From assembly GCA_013396915.1 (NCBI GenBank), contig VWZL01001304.1, forward strand, positions 935,393 to 999,392: 64,000 nt of DNA, given 5' to 3'. The translations under genes were made by a program, and so were the position numbers. Below the pieces are notes generated by a model. It was given only the letters and a program-made list of their open reading frames with translations, was not told where the DNA came from and searched no databases. Positions 41,501-54,800 of this stretch are shown piece after piece; the first letter of the stretch is position 1, and every line of letters begins with the position of its first letter. This DNA is from Stercorarius parasiticus. Taxonomy: Eukaryota; Chordata; Aves; Charadriiformes; Stercorariidae.

Positions 41501-43066
41501 ATTATGTACCTCACTTAGCAGTGCTTATAGACCGAATATAGTAGGAGGATATTAAAATGGTGTATTATTCTCAGCAGATTGTTCCTCACTCTGTCTCAAA
41601 CTTCCTGCATTATCTTGCACAAATTAGTTTCACTTTTTCAGTTAATCTCCCAAATGGGGATAACATTACAATAGTATCTCCTTGGTGATGAGGCAAAAGC
41701 ACCAGTGAAGATAAGAGTTGTCAGATAAACCTGCAAGATAAGAGACCCTCAACCAAATCCAAAAAGTTTCGAGTTGAACACCCAAGTATTTCAAGTCAGG
41801 AAAGTCCAGTGTTTACAAACCTGGTGGGCATCATATGGAATATAATGTAAAAAAGTGAAAATTAAAGCAGATATCAAATCAAGTGTTCCATCTTCTTGCA
41901 GAGGAGCAAATGAGACAGGTTTGCTTTGATTAAGAGTTATCAAGAAAATGAAGCAGACCTCCAGTTTCCTCCCACTGCTTAGCTACAGGTAAATTAAAAA
42001 GGTTAAAAAAGCAAACAGCAGAAGCCAGGGTGTGTAACATTGCACCCCTTGCTGCCCACTGCCACTTCAGACAGGTGCTTTAACAGTTACCCTTTCTTTT
42101 GTGTGAGAAAACAATGTTTCACAAATTAAATAATTACTCATACAGGATTACACCTCTCCCCCTTTCAGAGGAATCTGAATCATGTCCAACAAGTTTTTAT
42201 ACAAGCATATTCTATGGTAAATAGGAATCAGATTACAGTGTGGAACAAACTGTGACTGGTATGCGGCTACTAAAGCGGCTGTAGCTGGCCACTAAGTATC
42301 ATGCCACTACAGAAGCGTACTCCAGGGATACCTAGTTCTCTCTGAGATGGCAGAGCATGAGCCTTAGCTGGGGGAATTTCTGTCTTCATTCCAGAGACCT
42401 GTAGCAACCCCGAACTGCTGCGTGTCCAGCCACAGAACAACTTAAAAGACTTAAGCAATCTGAAGGGATAATGAAGCATACCTGTACTTGGCACCAGGCT
42501 GATCTCCTCACCGCGGCAGCTGGGAAATGTAATTAGCAAGGTCGCTGACATGGGTGCAGTTTCAGAAAGCAAAAACTCAAAATTCAGTAATAGCCCTATG
42601 GGCTCGTTGTCACAGAATGCAACAGTCCTCAGATGCCCCCGTGTGATTCCTACGCGCACTGCAACGCTTCGGGTTTAAAGACAACCTCCAAAAAAACGAG
42701 TTTGGGGAAGGAAAGGTCTGACAAGTACATGGAGTTTGCATCAACAGGTTACGTTTTATGTTCATTGGTGAATTGGGGTGACTCAGTTCATCCCAGAGTG
42801 GAGTCCTAGGGGAACGCAGCTTGCTTACCACAGATGAGAAATCACACAAGTAAACGTGTTAAGTTTGAGGTTTTAAAGTAAATTAGAAATATTCTTTCTG
42901 TAGATTGGAATGACCCCAGACAGTCTCTCAATCCCGAAAACATATAAAAGATTCGTTATATTTTATGAAATGTAGCAAATAATAGAAATCCCATACCTAA
43001 AAGTATCTCAGAGTACAACTACTTAGGGAATGATTATACTTATTTAGAGATAACCCGAAAATATTC
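38571..43066. other. Intergenic DNA between MEP1B and RNF138
   Basis: Unique sequence apart from an exon-like segment at 38814-38934. A GC-richer part at 40740-41170 has overlapping ORFs on both strands (126, 89 and 74 codons) without a recognisable domain. The 129-codon minus-strand frame at 42270-42659 is also unassigned. Confidence 0.5.
38814..38934 (-). other. Orphan exon-like segment
   Basis: A 121-base open segment on the minus strand bounded by TTCTCCCAG and GTGGGTAG, inside a longer open frame (38806-39084). It translates as QLKITVQNSRTAELAEEI followed by a helical acidic stretch ending DLRTVDTIITG. The pattern weakly recalls the first helices of a GAIN domain of adhesion GPCRs, but I cannot name a parent gene and no companion exon was found. 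It could be a relic or chance. Confidence 0.25.
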
Positions 43067-43081
43067 AGTGCCCTCTTGTGG
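43067..43081 (-). promoter_or_regulatory. CTCF-like motif
   Basis: CCACAAGAGGGCACT on the minus strand agrees with 13 of 14 positions of the CTCF core CCASYAGRKGGCRS. It lies between MEP1B and RNF138. Occupancy is unknown. Confidence 0.4.
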
Positions 43082-44737
43082 TTTGAATAATGAAAGAAGA
43101 AAAATTTGTAAGACAAAACTACTGAAGTTTGGACAGTCTCACAACTGAGGTGGCACATAAATCACACCTTCTGTGACACTACTGCCACAACTGTTACCCT
43201 GGAGAAAAAAGCTACCATCATCCTACTGTTTTCTGTCCATACCTGCAAAAACAGAGAACCTGATGCGAGGCTTTCTAGAAAACAAGTGCCTACTACTGTT
43301 AAAAAGCAGGTCTGCCTGAGATGTTTTTATTTTTAAACATCATCCTGGTCTCTCCAACACAAAAAAAAATACCTTCCCCTGAAAAAAAACCAACCAGGTA
43401 AATGCTTCTATCATTAAAAAAATAATAATAATAAAAAAATCTGACTGGTAAGACATTTAGATTCTTTCAAATGGAAACACATTCTGAGAAACAAACTCCT
43501 CCAAGCCATAGAAGTAAACATGGCAGGCGAACTCTGGAAATTATTGATGTGAAGTTTCTTAATTACTCTATTTATCCCTGAGGCTCACATCAGCCCCAAG
43601 ATATTGAGGGTACAGCCAGAGGAGCTTATAAAACATACAGAATATGAGATAATACTTAGTAGCTAAGTAATATAATCTTAGCTATTTAATTGCTGATTAC
43701 TTTAAAAGACAGAAAGGGAAGTGGGAGAGAAACAGCGTAAACTTATGAGAATTGCTGTAGGGAAATACATACAGAGGAAAAAAGAGAGACAGAAACACAA
43801 CAGTAGAGAAAGAATATAAAGTAATAGTAAGGAGCACTTTTCTCAGGGACTAAGCATCCTCATGAACTTAAGCAAGTTCATAAAAACAGTATTCTGTCAC
43901 TAAGCCCTGGGAAATGACCTGCAGCTTCATGGAGCTGAGGAACATATCCTAAATTGTATACAGGGGATTGAAGGCTAAGATTTAAAGTGGAATTAGATGC
44001 TTTCCACAAAATGCATTTGGCAGTGATGACTTTTTCCAGTTTGGTTTTTTTTTTGGTGGTTTTGTTTTGTTTTGTTTTTTCAATCCCCTAACAGTTTGGG
44101 GCGNNNNNNNNNNNNNNNNNNNNNTAAACATAAAATTTGTTTTCCTGGCTCTTTCTTGATCATGTCCACAAAAATAGAGATACATGACCGAAGTGGGGGA
44201 AGGGGGAATAGGATAAGGCTGGTTAGGACTGGAAAATAAAGAAACTGGTGGAAACTGGTCCTTCCCAAAGCGGAGAGTAAGAAATAGTACAGAGCTACTC
44301 TACTTATGAGGGGGAAAAAAAGAAAGTCCATGCTTTGACCCTAGTAAGAGTCTGGTAATTCACTGGGAAACATCATTTTTAACATTATTGAAAACTCTTC
44401 TTATAGTGAAGGCCCTGGATTTTGTTTCTCACATGTTTTCAAACAATCTCTGCAACAGGACACAAAAGAAACCTGGTGTCTAGAGCAAGTTTGAATGCAC
44501 GCTGTTCTGAGAACAGACTAGGTAGTGTTTGTACCCTCTCATTGCTAGTTCCTCCAATTCTAAAAGAACCCTGAAGATGCTTTTGCCAGACAATTCTTGT
44601 AGCTGTGCTTGCCTACAATAAAACAACCTCGCCTGCCAGGTTCTGCAGCCATTTCACAAATGGCACAGTATTTATAAGACATAGCAAAGTGTACAACTCT
44701 TAAGAGCATCTGTGAATTAACATGTCTGTTTCAGTAT
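43082..44737. other. Intergenic DNA with a short gap
   Basis: AT-rich with short A and AAT runs (43420-43440) and a 21-base N gap (44104-44124). No gene recognised. Confidence 0.5.
44104..44124. other. Assembly gap (21 N)
   Basis: Run of N preceded by a T/G homopolymer-rich stretch on the plus strand, a plausible sequencing obstacle. Confidence 0.99.
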
Positions 44738-44918
44738 AACATTGGAAGAGGCTGCCCAGGGAAGTGGTTGAATCACCACCCCTGGAGGTATTTAAAAGAG
44801 GGGTAGAGGTGGTGCTTAGGGACATGGTTTAGTTGTGGTTTTGGCAGTTTTAGGTTAATGGTTGGATTCAATGGTCTTAAAGGTCCCTTCCAATCTAGAT
44901 GACTCTATGAGTCTATAA
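44738..44918 (+). mobile_element. CR1 LINE 3' tail fragment
   Basis: A 180-base CR1 end beginning at the GAGGCTGCCCAGGGAAGTGG region and ending with the TGACTCTATGAGTCTAT tail. Its 3' region (GGTGGTGCTTAGGGACATG) is close to that of the 2.5-kb copy at 36033-38570, so both belong to the same subfamily. Confidence 0.9.
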
Positions 44919-45945
44919 AACAAAAGATATAAAAAACACACTAGGTGTACTTTTTTACAGCAGAGTCCTCACAGATACTCACGTGTTTAAATCTCACCAG
45001 ATTCAGAAGCCCCATCTCAAAAGACGGACACAGGAATGCTTCCCAAATACAGAAAACATTCTAGCCCTGAGAACCTGTCAGAAGAGGACCTCCCTCTTTC
45101 CCTGGGAATGAAGCCCTGCCTTAGGACTGGAGCAGAACAAAGACGAGTTCTGCAGAGCTCACATATCCTATAACCAACATGCTGCCAATGACAATTAAAC
45201 ATATTGAGCGCCTTCTCTCTAAATAATGACATATGCATTGCTACAGTAAAAGAAAATGAAATGGAATCTCTAACAAAGGGCTTATAATCAGATTTACGAG
45301 ATACAGTAATCCATTTAGAGCTCAGAAAATTACATTCTAAGGGGAAAGAACAATAAACTAATAAAAAGTAAATTTACATACTTTTGCTATATTTCTAGCC
45401 TTCAAAATAAGACATTAACTCAATTCATAACTGTATTATCATCTGTATGTCCTTAGAATGTAAAAGCACAAAAAATAACCACAGGGTTTTTCAGTTGAGA
45501 AATACAGGGCGGGAAGATAAATCATCTAGATGCCACCTTGCTGGTCCAATACTGCAACCAGCCCAAACTTATTGGCAATTCTTTCCTCAGAAAAACATTA
45601 CCTCTTCTTAGTAAATCTGCCTTTAAGCAACAAGGTTTTGCTATCGGCCCCATGTGTCACATACACTTTCTCCTTTTAGGAGGTTATTTCTCTATTAATG
45701 ACAGCAACATATGAACATGGAAGGCAGAAAAGAAGCATGAATGGGTTTTGCCCAACCTATCATCTTTTCCGCTGATGGAACATCTTAAGATGTGATGTAA
45801 AGTAACTTGTCAGCTCATGAGAGGATCGTGAGCCACAACTCATTGGTTCCAGCAGCATACATGCTATTCTAGTCATTTAAAGTATGAAGGCATACAACTG
45901 ACCATGTACTTAAATTTAGAAAGCATCTGAAAGGAAGAAGTAGCA
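44919..45945. other. Intergenic DNA downstream of RNF138
   Basis: No gene or repeat recognised. Confidence 0.45.
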
Positions 45946-48780
45946 TCAAGGGGACTGATCATCTTTATTATGCACCAAGGAGACAAACAGAAAATAAAAT
46001 ACTTTAATGGAAGAAAAAATAGAAGGTACAATTCAAACATAAGATACCATATTAAAACAATACACAATGCAACGTGAACATGAAAACATTGTTAAACAGC
46101 AATCTTCTAGTAAAGATTGCATGTTTCGAGTACAAGCATCACCCATCACAAATACACAGCTTTTTGTGCATGTCTGCGTTTCAGTGAGAAAGATCATGAC
46201 CAGCAGCAGCATATTTAAATAGATTGTTTTGTTTCCATTAAACGCTTACCTAGTGAATGTATTGGATGCAATCTCTTCATATTAAAAGTATAAAATCTTA
46301 AGCAAGGCAGCGCCTGCCAATACAGATTTTAACATATGCAAATAAAGAGGATAAACATTTTGCAAGGTTGTTTTTTTTTTATATTGCATCTATACACATT
46401 TGTTGCTTTAAAATGTGTATTCAAGTCTCTCAACATTTAAACATGACTAAAATGCTCAGCAACTATGCATCAAGTGACAACTAATTATTGCTATACAAGA
46501 ATTTGTTTCCCAGAGTTTTAAAATAGATGTAATTTCATTTGCAATTCTCAAGATATGTTCAAGTAATAGAAATAGCTAGTTCCAGTGTCCATGAGGCATT
46601 CTGAATCTGTATTGGCTGTAGGCATTTATTGCCAGATCATATAAATATTTTATTGAATCTAAAAAAGTTAACTAAACTTACACATAGCTATTAAAATCCT
46701 TAGGAAATGTATGCAGTAATACAATCACCACGGTATGCATTTTCAGTTTAAAAAGCTAAAACTTTAGCATCAGGCTACCTTGAAATTCCTTTCTGTCAAA
46801 GTGCACTATTTCTTAGTCAGCTTTATAGAGGAACAGAGAAAGTAGAAAGTCCAAACAGCCTTTTCAGTTGAATCAGTGAACCACTCCAGATCAGTATGTG
46901 GTCGCACAAGCACTAGAGCTGACAGACGAGTGAGAATACATGGACAAGAGTACTGGGGGCAAACAGGGAAGTTGGAGTACAAGATCAAAGCATGGCCTGC
47001 TGCCAAAATACTGTATTAAGCCAGTAACAAAATACAAGACATGTTAAGTTGTTATAAAAAGGATATTACCTTTAGACATTTCTGAAATAGCCAACTTTCT
47101 CTGTATTTCAACCAGTTATGCCTTCAGTAATGTTTTATACTCTTAAAAACCAGAAGATAGAAATAGCAAGTTACAGTGTATAGTGTTTCAGTTCCAACAT
47201 TCAACATATTAGAACTAAGATTCAGTTCCAAAACCCATTACATTGCAGAACGAGGCATTCCAGCCTTACTAGTTTTGGAATATGAAATATCCCAATATTC
47301 AAAGAATAATCAAAACCTCTATTTGGAGAGCAAATGAGAGCCAGGGCACAAGAAGTAGATTGTATTTTGGCTGCACAACTGATATTATTACACTTAAGTC
47401 ACCAACTAGACTAACGAAATTACTGGGGATGTTCTCCACCACGTGTACAATACCCATTAAGAACAGTAGTTTGACAATGGGCTATGGCAACACCGGATGA
47501 AGAGCCAGTCCTAAAAGGTATACATTCAGAACAGTCGCTATATAAACCTACAAAATATAAGCTGTGCAGCTTGCTTTCCCCTTCTCCCCATCAGTATTAA
47601 ATAAAAGATTTTAAAGTTTTTTACAAATGGACTTTCCATATAAATTCAGAATTGCATTATTGCTCTGTTTTCTCTGATTTTAATGACGGTCTTCCTGGGA
47701 ATGTAGAAATCTAGAATAGGAATTCTTAAAATATGTTGGTAACTATTTAAGTGCAATTTTTTCTTGCAACTGTTTTTCCAAAGGCTTTGAATGCAGAAGA
47801 TGTCCAAGTTTTAAACAGTCTTACTAAAATAAACAAACAATTTCATTTTTCTGAGTGTTGGTAGGTCTGAAGCCAATTAGTTCTCTAGTTACACCACCTT
47901 CCATGAAAGACAGAACAGACCAAAATGTGAATTCCAAATGCAACAACAGAAGCTCTTAAAAAGCTCCAACAAAATGAAAAACTAGCTGGTCACAATCATA
48001 TACCAAAAAATATACCTTTTGCAAGTCATCTTGAATTGCTCAGAAAGTGTGTCAGGGGACCATCTTCCTTAGTAGTTGGGAGTACAGGGAAAACTCCTCA
48101 CCCATAACTTTAGTAAGCAAGCGTCCTATTTCAGTTATGCTCCAAAAGGGGAAAAAATAGATGTAAGTATTCCTAGGCAATGGCATCATTCTTTCTCAAT
48201 GAAAGGTGAAAAAAACCTGCTCTGTGTTGTTGATCTATAGAAAGCAAGTCTTTTTATTTCTTAAGTTGTTGTTATTTTCATTTACATAGTAATGGTAAAA
48301 AACAAATCACAACATCAAATAAAATTTTGTCCTTGGGCAGGAGGAGAAAACCAAATTAGTATCTCATAGATACCTTAGCAGATGACAGCTGAACTTAAAG
48401 AAACTCAAACTCAGCACTGCAACAGAGCATCTTTGCATGTCTTTCTAAAGATACTACTTTCTAACTTGGTTTTGGTGAATTAAAATATCTGACATTAATA
48501 AAAGAAACTGTAATTAACAGAGTAGTAAAAGTTAAAGAAAGTCAAGACAACAGTGAGAAGTTCCAAAAAGGTCCTGATTCCACAGGGACAGATCTCAGTA
48601 AAGATGTGAAGTTCGATTTTCAGCAAAATCATTTATGAACAGTCCTTATGAGCGTGGAAAAAAGTTAAGCCTGAAAAGTAGCTACTGAATACCATTTGCA
48701 TTAATATACACTTCAGATCACCAACAGAAACAATGTAATTTTTCTCTCAGATAATCAATAAGATGAAGAGGGGCTATACT
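45946..48780 (-). other. RNF138: RNF138 3' UTR (predicted)
   Basis: Long AT-rich tract without recognised repeats between the stop codon and a distal AATAAA. Several intermediate AATAAA hexamers on the minus strand (48253-48258, 46649-46654, 46625-46630) suggest alternative polyadenylation. The limit is inferred. Confidence 0.45.
45964..45969 (-). terminator. RNF138: Candidate distal poly(A) signal of RNF138
   Basis: AATAAA on the minus strand, about 2.8 kb after the stop codon. Proximal alternatives exist at 46649-46654 and 48253-48258, so the main site is uncertain. Confidence 0.35.
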
Positions 48781-48849
48781 TTAAAAGTTCACATGACAGG
48801 ATTCTTGAACTGCATTTTGGTATTGGGCTTCTTCATCAAGCTGAAGATT
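48781..48849 (-). CDS. RNF138: RNF138 exon 7 (UIM and stop)
   Basis: Residues 228-249, [17 protein letters not shown] then CHVNF and TAA. It matches the human end NLQLDEETQYQTAVEES. The acidic pair, Ala240 and Ser244 form a good ubiquitin-interacting motif. Acceptor TTTAG. Too short for the usual ORF threshold. Confidence 0.95.
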   Translation of the reverse strand, partial: NLQLDEEAQYQNAVQESCHVNF

Positions 48850-51800
48850 CTAAACAAAATGAAAACATCATCAAAATGGACAAATATTCAAGATACATCA
48901 CAGTCCTTAGTTTAATCATTCATTTTCCACATTTCTACATAGGAATTGGCACCTAGATGAAGACTCTCCATCTTTATGTGTACTGGATGCTTGTTTATGT
49001 TGCACAGTATCTTTTATTTAACCAAATACCAAGAGATACAGGAGACAGGAGAAGAATCAGATGAGTGGGACAAGGCTCATTAAGCAGAAGGGTCCATCTT
49101 CTCTCCCTGGCTCAATTACATTACAGAATAGCCAGCTCAGGAAAGCTGACTTGTGTCACACAAGTCTTGCAACAGGGCTTCCAACCAGCCATAACATCCT
49201 CCATTAATAAAAACAAAATGTGATCCCCAGACAACAGTAATCATACATTGTTGAGAATATACTGCTTAAAATGAGAAAGCAAACATGTATCACAAGAGAT
49301 GTATGGTAAGCCCGCTACTTTTGAAAAGCTATCTTCCAAGTTGCTAATACGCCAGAGCGATACACCCTTTTTATGCAATTCTGGCAGCTTCCCCAAATCA
49401 GAATTCTAATCGCCAGTTCTATGTCCTCCAACATGCAAGATACACTGATGTTGAAGAGCGCAATCCCCTGTATCAATCTCCTAGCTCTTCATGGCTTTGT
49501 CAGAGATCACTCAAAACAAAGAACAACATGCATCATCTTTGCCATCTCTAACCAGTGAGGCTGCCAATGCCTCAAATGCTAAGCTCGTCCCACACAACAC
49601 TCAAGCAGTGTACCCCAAAGCCTGTCAAACTCTGTAGAAATTGCAACACAAACTCTCCAGCTCTCTGGACCCATATGCAGAATTTAATTTGTTGGTTTGA
49701 CTTAAGATCCACTCAGTGACTACATCTGTGTATGTAGTTCTGCATCTACTCAAAGGTCATTTACTCAAACTGAGCCTGAAAGAAGGCAACCAGAACAATG
49801 AACGATTTAATGACACATCTCTTTTTCACATTCCAGCCTCTCTCGCAACATACTGGAAGAGAGGCAGTAGCAGCAATACCCACTAGTTAAGCTACACTTT
49901 GAGTCCTGAGAATTATGATTTATTTATTTATTTATTTAGTGTTTTCTGCCATAAAATGTCAAAAATTACAATTAAACAGAGTAGCATCTATTTTATTTCC
50001 CCCAGAAGCAGCAGTAATAAACTGTTCTGGAGGAACAAATCGTTCAGATTGAGAACACCAAGCTAAAGACTTAAGTGATCAGTTTGGAGCAGAGCTTAAC
50101 TGTTGACACCACCTATTCCCGGTAGCACTTTGTATTGATAACAGAAAGTTTAAGAACACACAGGCCTACTTCTGAGTTCTGTACAGAGCAGGAACACAGC
50201 ATGTCCAGAGCACAAACAATTTCGGTACAAAATTTTTAGTTGGCATTTTTATTTAGAGAAAAAAAGTTACCGTTTATTCCCCTACACATCAAAGAAGAAA
50301 AAGCTTACCACAAATTCTCCGTAGTCAAACCGGTGTCTTAGATTTAGATGGCTAACAAGATTTCTAGTAACCTGGTTAGTATCTGCCCAAGGAAGAGATA
50401 CACAAATAGGACAGATCTGAATTTGGAGGGGAAGGGGAAAGAGAGAGAATGAAAAAAAGTTATTGGTAATACAGAATGCATTAAAGACATGTTCTACAGG
50501 AATAACTAGTCTATTACTCATCCACTACCAAAATACAGTAAAGATGTTCACATAAAATCAAAATGCTAAGCGTTCTTTTCCTCAGCTGCGTAACATTCAA
50601 AAAATACATTTCAACTTCCCAAATTTCTTAAGCATTTCTCTTAGAAGTGGGGAATTATCATGTCTGTCTGGCACTCTTTTTGTCAATTTCTGTTGCTTAA
50701 AATTTAGAAAAGAAAGTGATTATTGCATCCTACTTGTTGTTTGGGAGGATTTTCATACAAACAAGACCAAGTAAGCTGAAGAAAAAATAACACACCCTAT
50801 ACAGATGAAAAGAATAGAAAACCAAACAGATTTTCTCCTTCCCTCCCCTCGATTACCTTAGATTACTTTTCAAGTAACTGTAGGTTTCACATGAAACAAT
50901 AGTTACGTTATAAATGGGATTCTATAGAATTACTAAATGAAGAGAAGTAAGTATCAGGCTCAAAAACTGAGATTGTTTCACATCAAGATAAATAAGACAG
51001 CTAGGTCAGAAATGCCTTAGAATCGACAAGAAGCCGGACAAGAAACATCTTCAAATGAAATGTTTCTTAACTCCTCAAGTTAAATAATGCACTGCATTAA
51101 GTGTATTGTCTTCCTCAGATCACAGTGATCTTTACAGATACAGACTACCTACTGCACATTTAAAATTGTTCATATAATTATAATGAAAGTAGCTTAAGAA
51201 GCATACATAAGCAACTCTACTTACTACAGGAACTATCTGATAAAGATGTCTATTATTACAGTGATCCAGCAAACGTTGTCTGGTAAAATTGGACTCTTGA
51301 CATAGGGGGCATTTGAAGGTTGGATGTCCACTGTAAACAGAAACACACAGTATTAAACAGAAAAGAGAGTTTTAGAAGTAGTATTACAGAAAGCTTAATT
51401 CATCTGTTATCTTGTCATTATTTTCCCTTATTTTGATAACAAAAAAAACCCCACCCTCACTGACATAATAGCGGATCTAATGGAGTTCCACTGCTATTTC
51501 CAAATTGCAATTTTAAAGCACGTTTATTTTTTGTATACCTAAATGCATTCTTCTGAGAACTTGAGAAAATTCTTTTTGTTCCAATTGCAAATGCACCCTG
51601 TTCTTTCTTACTGGTAACATCTTTTAGTTCAAATCCTTCAGTAAAGTACTGAAACAAACAAATTCTAACACATAGATGCAAATGTAGAGAAACTACAGGG
51701 TGTTTTTTTTAATACCACTTGTTGTAGGTGGTTGCGGGTTTTTTTTTCAAGTTAGTAGAAGCTCGCACTATGATTGTCTGATCTATTTTAATAGTAACTA

Positions 51801-54800
51801 TAGAAAAACAAGCAGCCTACCTTGTTTCTCCTTGAAGTATTTGATTATTAGCCATCTCGCCATTATCAGATATTGCATCACTCCTGCTACTTTAAATGAA
51901 GAAAAAAAAAAAAAAAGAAAATTGACAATATTTTACTCCACTATTAAATTTTTTAGAAGTTTAATAGTAAGAGGGGAAAAAAAAGATATATATGTATTTT
52001 TAAGTTCCATGAATTTCAAGGCGAAACATGTAAGGGCACATATCTTAACTCTCACAACTTTTCCTTTGGATCAAGGTATGTCTTAGTATTTAGTTACCAC
52101 GGTGACCCTTGGTGGACTACTACACAACTTTATAGGAAAGTGGTATATGAGACAACAGACATTTAGTCAACAAGAATGGTAATGGAGATTACAGCCAAGT
52201 AGCTCAACAGTCATGAACTACGTGAATGTAAGAAAGGTAGCCCTTTTAAGTTTTTTGATTTATAACTATATAAATGGGTATTTAACTGCCACGTGCTTAC
52301 ACAAATAATTTACAACTTTCGACTAAGCAAGATGAATTTTCTTATGCTGTGCGCAAAATAAACTCTTTCCTAAAGTAAGAGTGGCAGACAGGAACATTTT
52401 AGAAACAAAACTTGACCATAAGTGCACCTCTAGCTAAGCCAGAAGAAACTGCTCAGACATGCTGCTCATCCTAAGAACATGAATATTTACAGTCACAAAT
52501 CTGGTCATGGTACATTTTTTATACTTCTGTAATATTGTAAGTACAGGTATTTTACTGTGGCATAGTCAATAAATAGTGATATAGCAGTATCCAGACACTT
52601 TGGTGAAACATGGAATAGCATAGCATAGCATATTTAAATTGGAAGGGACCTACAACGATCATCTAGTCCAGCTGCCTGAACAATTCAGGACTGACCAAAA
52701 GCTAAGGCATGTTGTTAAGGGCATTGTCCAAATGCCTCTTAAACACTGACAGTCCTGGGGCATCGACCACCTCCCTAGGAAGCCTGTTCCAGTGTTTGAC
52801 CACCCTCTCAGTGAAGAAATGCTTCCTAATGTCCAGTCTAAACCTCCCATGGCACAGCTTTGAGCCATTCCAACATGTCCCATCATTGGATACCAGAGAG
52901 AAGAGATCAGCACCTCCTTCTCCACTTGCCCTCCTCAGGAAGCTGTAGAGGGCAATGAAGTCACCCCTCAGCCTCCTTTTCTCCAAACTAGACAAGCCTA
53001 AAGTCCTTAACTGCTTGTTTTGGGCCATGCCTTCCAGCCCTTTCACCAGCTTTGTTGACCTCCTGCAGACACACTCAAGGACCTTCACATCCTTCTTAAA
53101 TTGTGAGGCCCAGAACTGCACACACAGTACTCTAGGTGATGCTGCACCAATGCTGAACGCAACCAGATAATCACCCCTTTTGACCAGCTGGTCATACTGT
53201 GTTTGATGCACCCCAGGGTGCGGCTTGCCCTCATGGCTGCCAGGGCACACTGCTGGCTCATATTGAGTCTGCTGTTGACCAGCACCCCCAGATCACTTTC
53301 TGGGGGGCTGCTCTACAGCCACTCCTCTCCCAATTTATACTTGTGCCCGGCACTACTCCGTTCTAGGTACAGAATCCAGCATATCAACTTGTTAAATTTC
53401 ATCCCAATGGTCCAATCTATCCAGATCCCTCTGCAAGGCCTCCCATCCCTCCAGAGAGTCAACAGCACCTCCCAGTTTGGTATCATCAGCAAACTTGCTA
53501 ATGGTGCATTTAACTCCTGCATCCATACCACTGATATGTTGAACAGGCCCTAGAACTGAACCCTGAGGTGGCGGTGACCATTGGTGACTTGTCACCAGCC
53601 AGATGTAGCTCCTTTCACTACAACCCTTTGAGATCTGCCCTTCAGGCAGTTCTTCACCCAGTGCACCATGAACACGCTCATCCCACAGTTGGACAACTTG
53701 TCCAGAAGGATACTGTGAGTGACAGTATCAAAAGCCTTACTAAAATTCAGAAAAACTCTATCCACCTCCTTCCCTTCATCCACTAGGCAGGTGACCTTAT
53801 CATATAAGGATAACAAATTAGTTAAACAGGACTTTCCCTTTGTGAACCCGTGCTGACTGTGCCTGATGACTGCATTATTCTTTAAATGCCTTTCAATAGT
53901 ACTCGGTATAATCTTCTCCGTAATTTTCCCAGGAACGTTGCTGCAACTAGTTCTGCTAACAGCTTGAATATATTGAAAGTTCCGCTTTCAATACATTGAT
54001 GGGTTGAAAACCAAACACAGAGAAGTTCAGACTGCTAAAAATAGAAAATAGATGTCAAAAGAAGGTAAATAAAGGACAGGCTATATATAATAAAGCTCTG
54101 TGAGACTAATACGTAAAAAAGGTCTTCAAAAATAAGCAAAAATCCTCAACCAAACCAAATACATCAGTGAGAAGGTATGAAAAAAGTTCTTTAGCTTTAC
54201 TGCCTGAAAAACAAATGGTAAGTGGCATTTATATTTTATGGTGTGTAACATACTGGAGTACCTTATACGTTTCATAAGAGATCAGTTCAAAATAAATTTA
54301 ATCAGAAAGCAAAAGCTTGCACAGTATATTTTGAAACAGAATACCCACTGAAACAGACTGAGGGAAGGGGGGAGGTGAGGAATAAAAAGAGAAGGAAACT
54401 TCCCTGTGGCTAAATATTATGAAATTTGTTACAAAGTAAACTGCTAAAATGCTGTCAAGGCAGTTAAAGTAAGCTGCAAATACTATACACTTTTTAGGAG
54501 AGTCCCTAGAAGACATTCCAAACCATCACGTAGAAAGGTTTTCTTCTGTTTGCTAAGAGTAAAGAAAAAGACCTGGAAAAACTGTCATTTTCTGAAGCAC
54601 TAAATACGGACAATAATTATTGCAAAAAGAAGGCATGCCCTGGAAAAAAAATACTTTCCTTTGGGGGTGGGGGGAGAAGAAGATGCATTGTTATACATAA
54701 AACACCCTGATTACCTGTTCCCTGTTGAATCTTGGGAAATCTGTAAGTTTGGAATAATAGAAGAAACACCATATTCATCCTGATACTTCTTACACGTTTT

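Noticed and set aside
42270..42849. 129- and 79-codon minus-strand ORFs
   Set aside because: No recognisable similarity, splice context or supporting signals.
49919..49939. AUUUA-type AU-rich element
   Set aside because: It is on the plus strand inside an intron of a minus-strand gene, so the message carries UAAA repeats that are removed by splicing.
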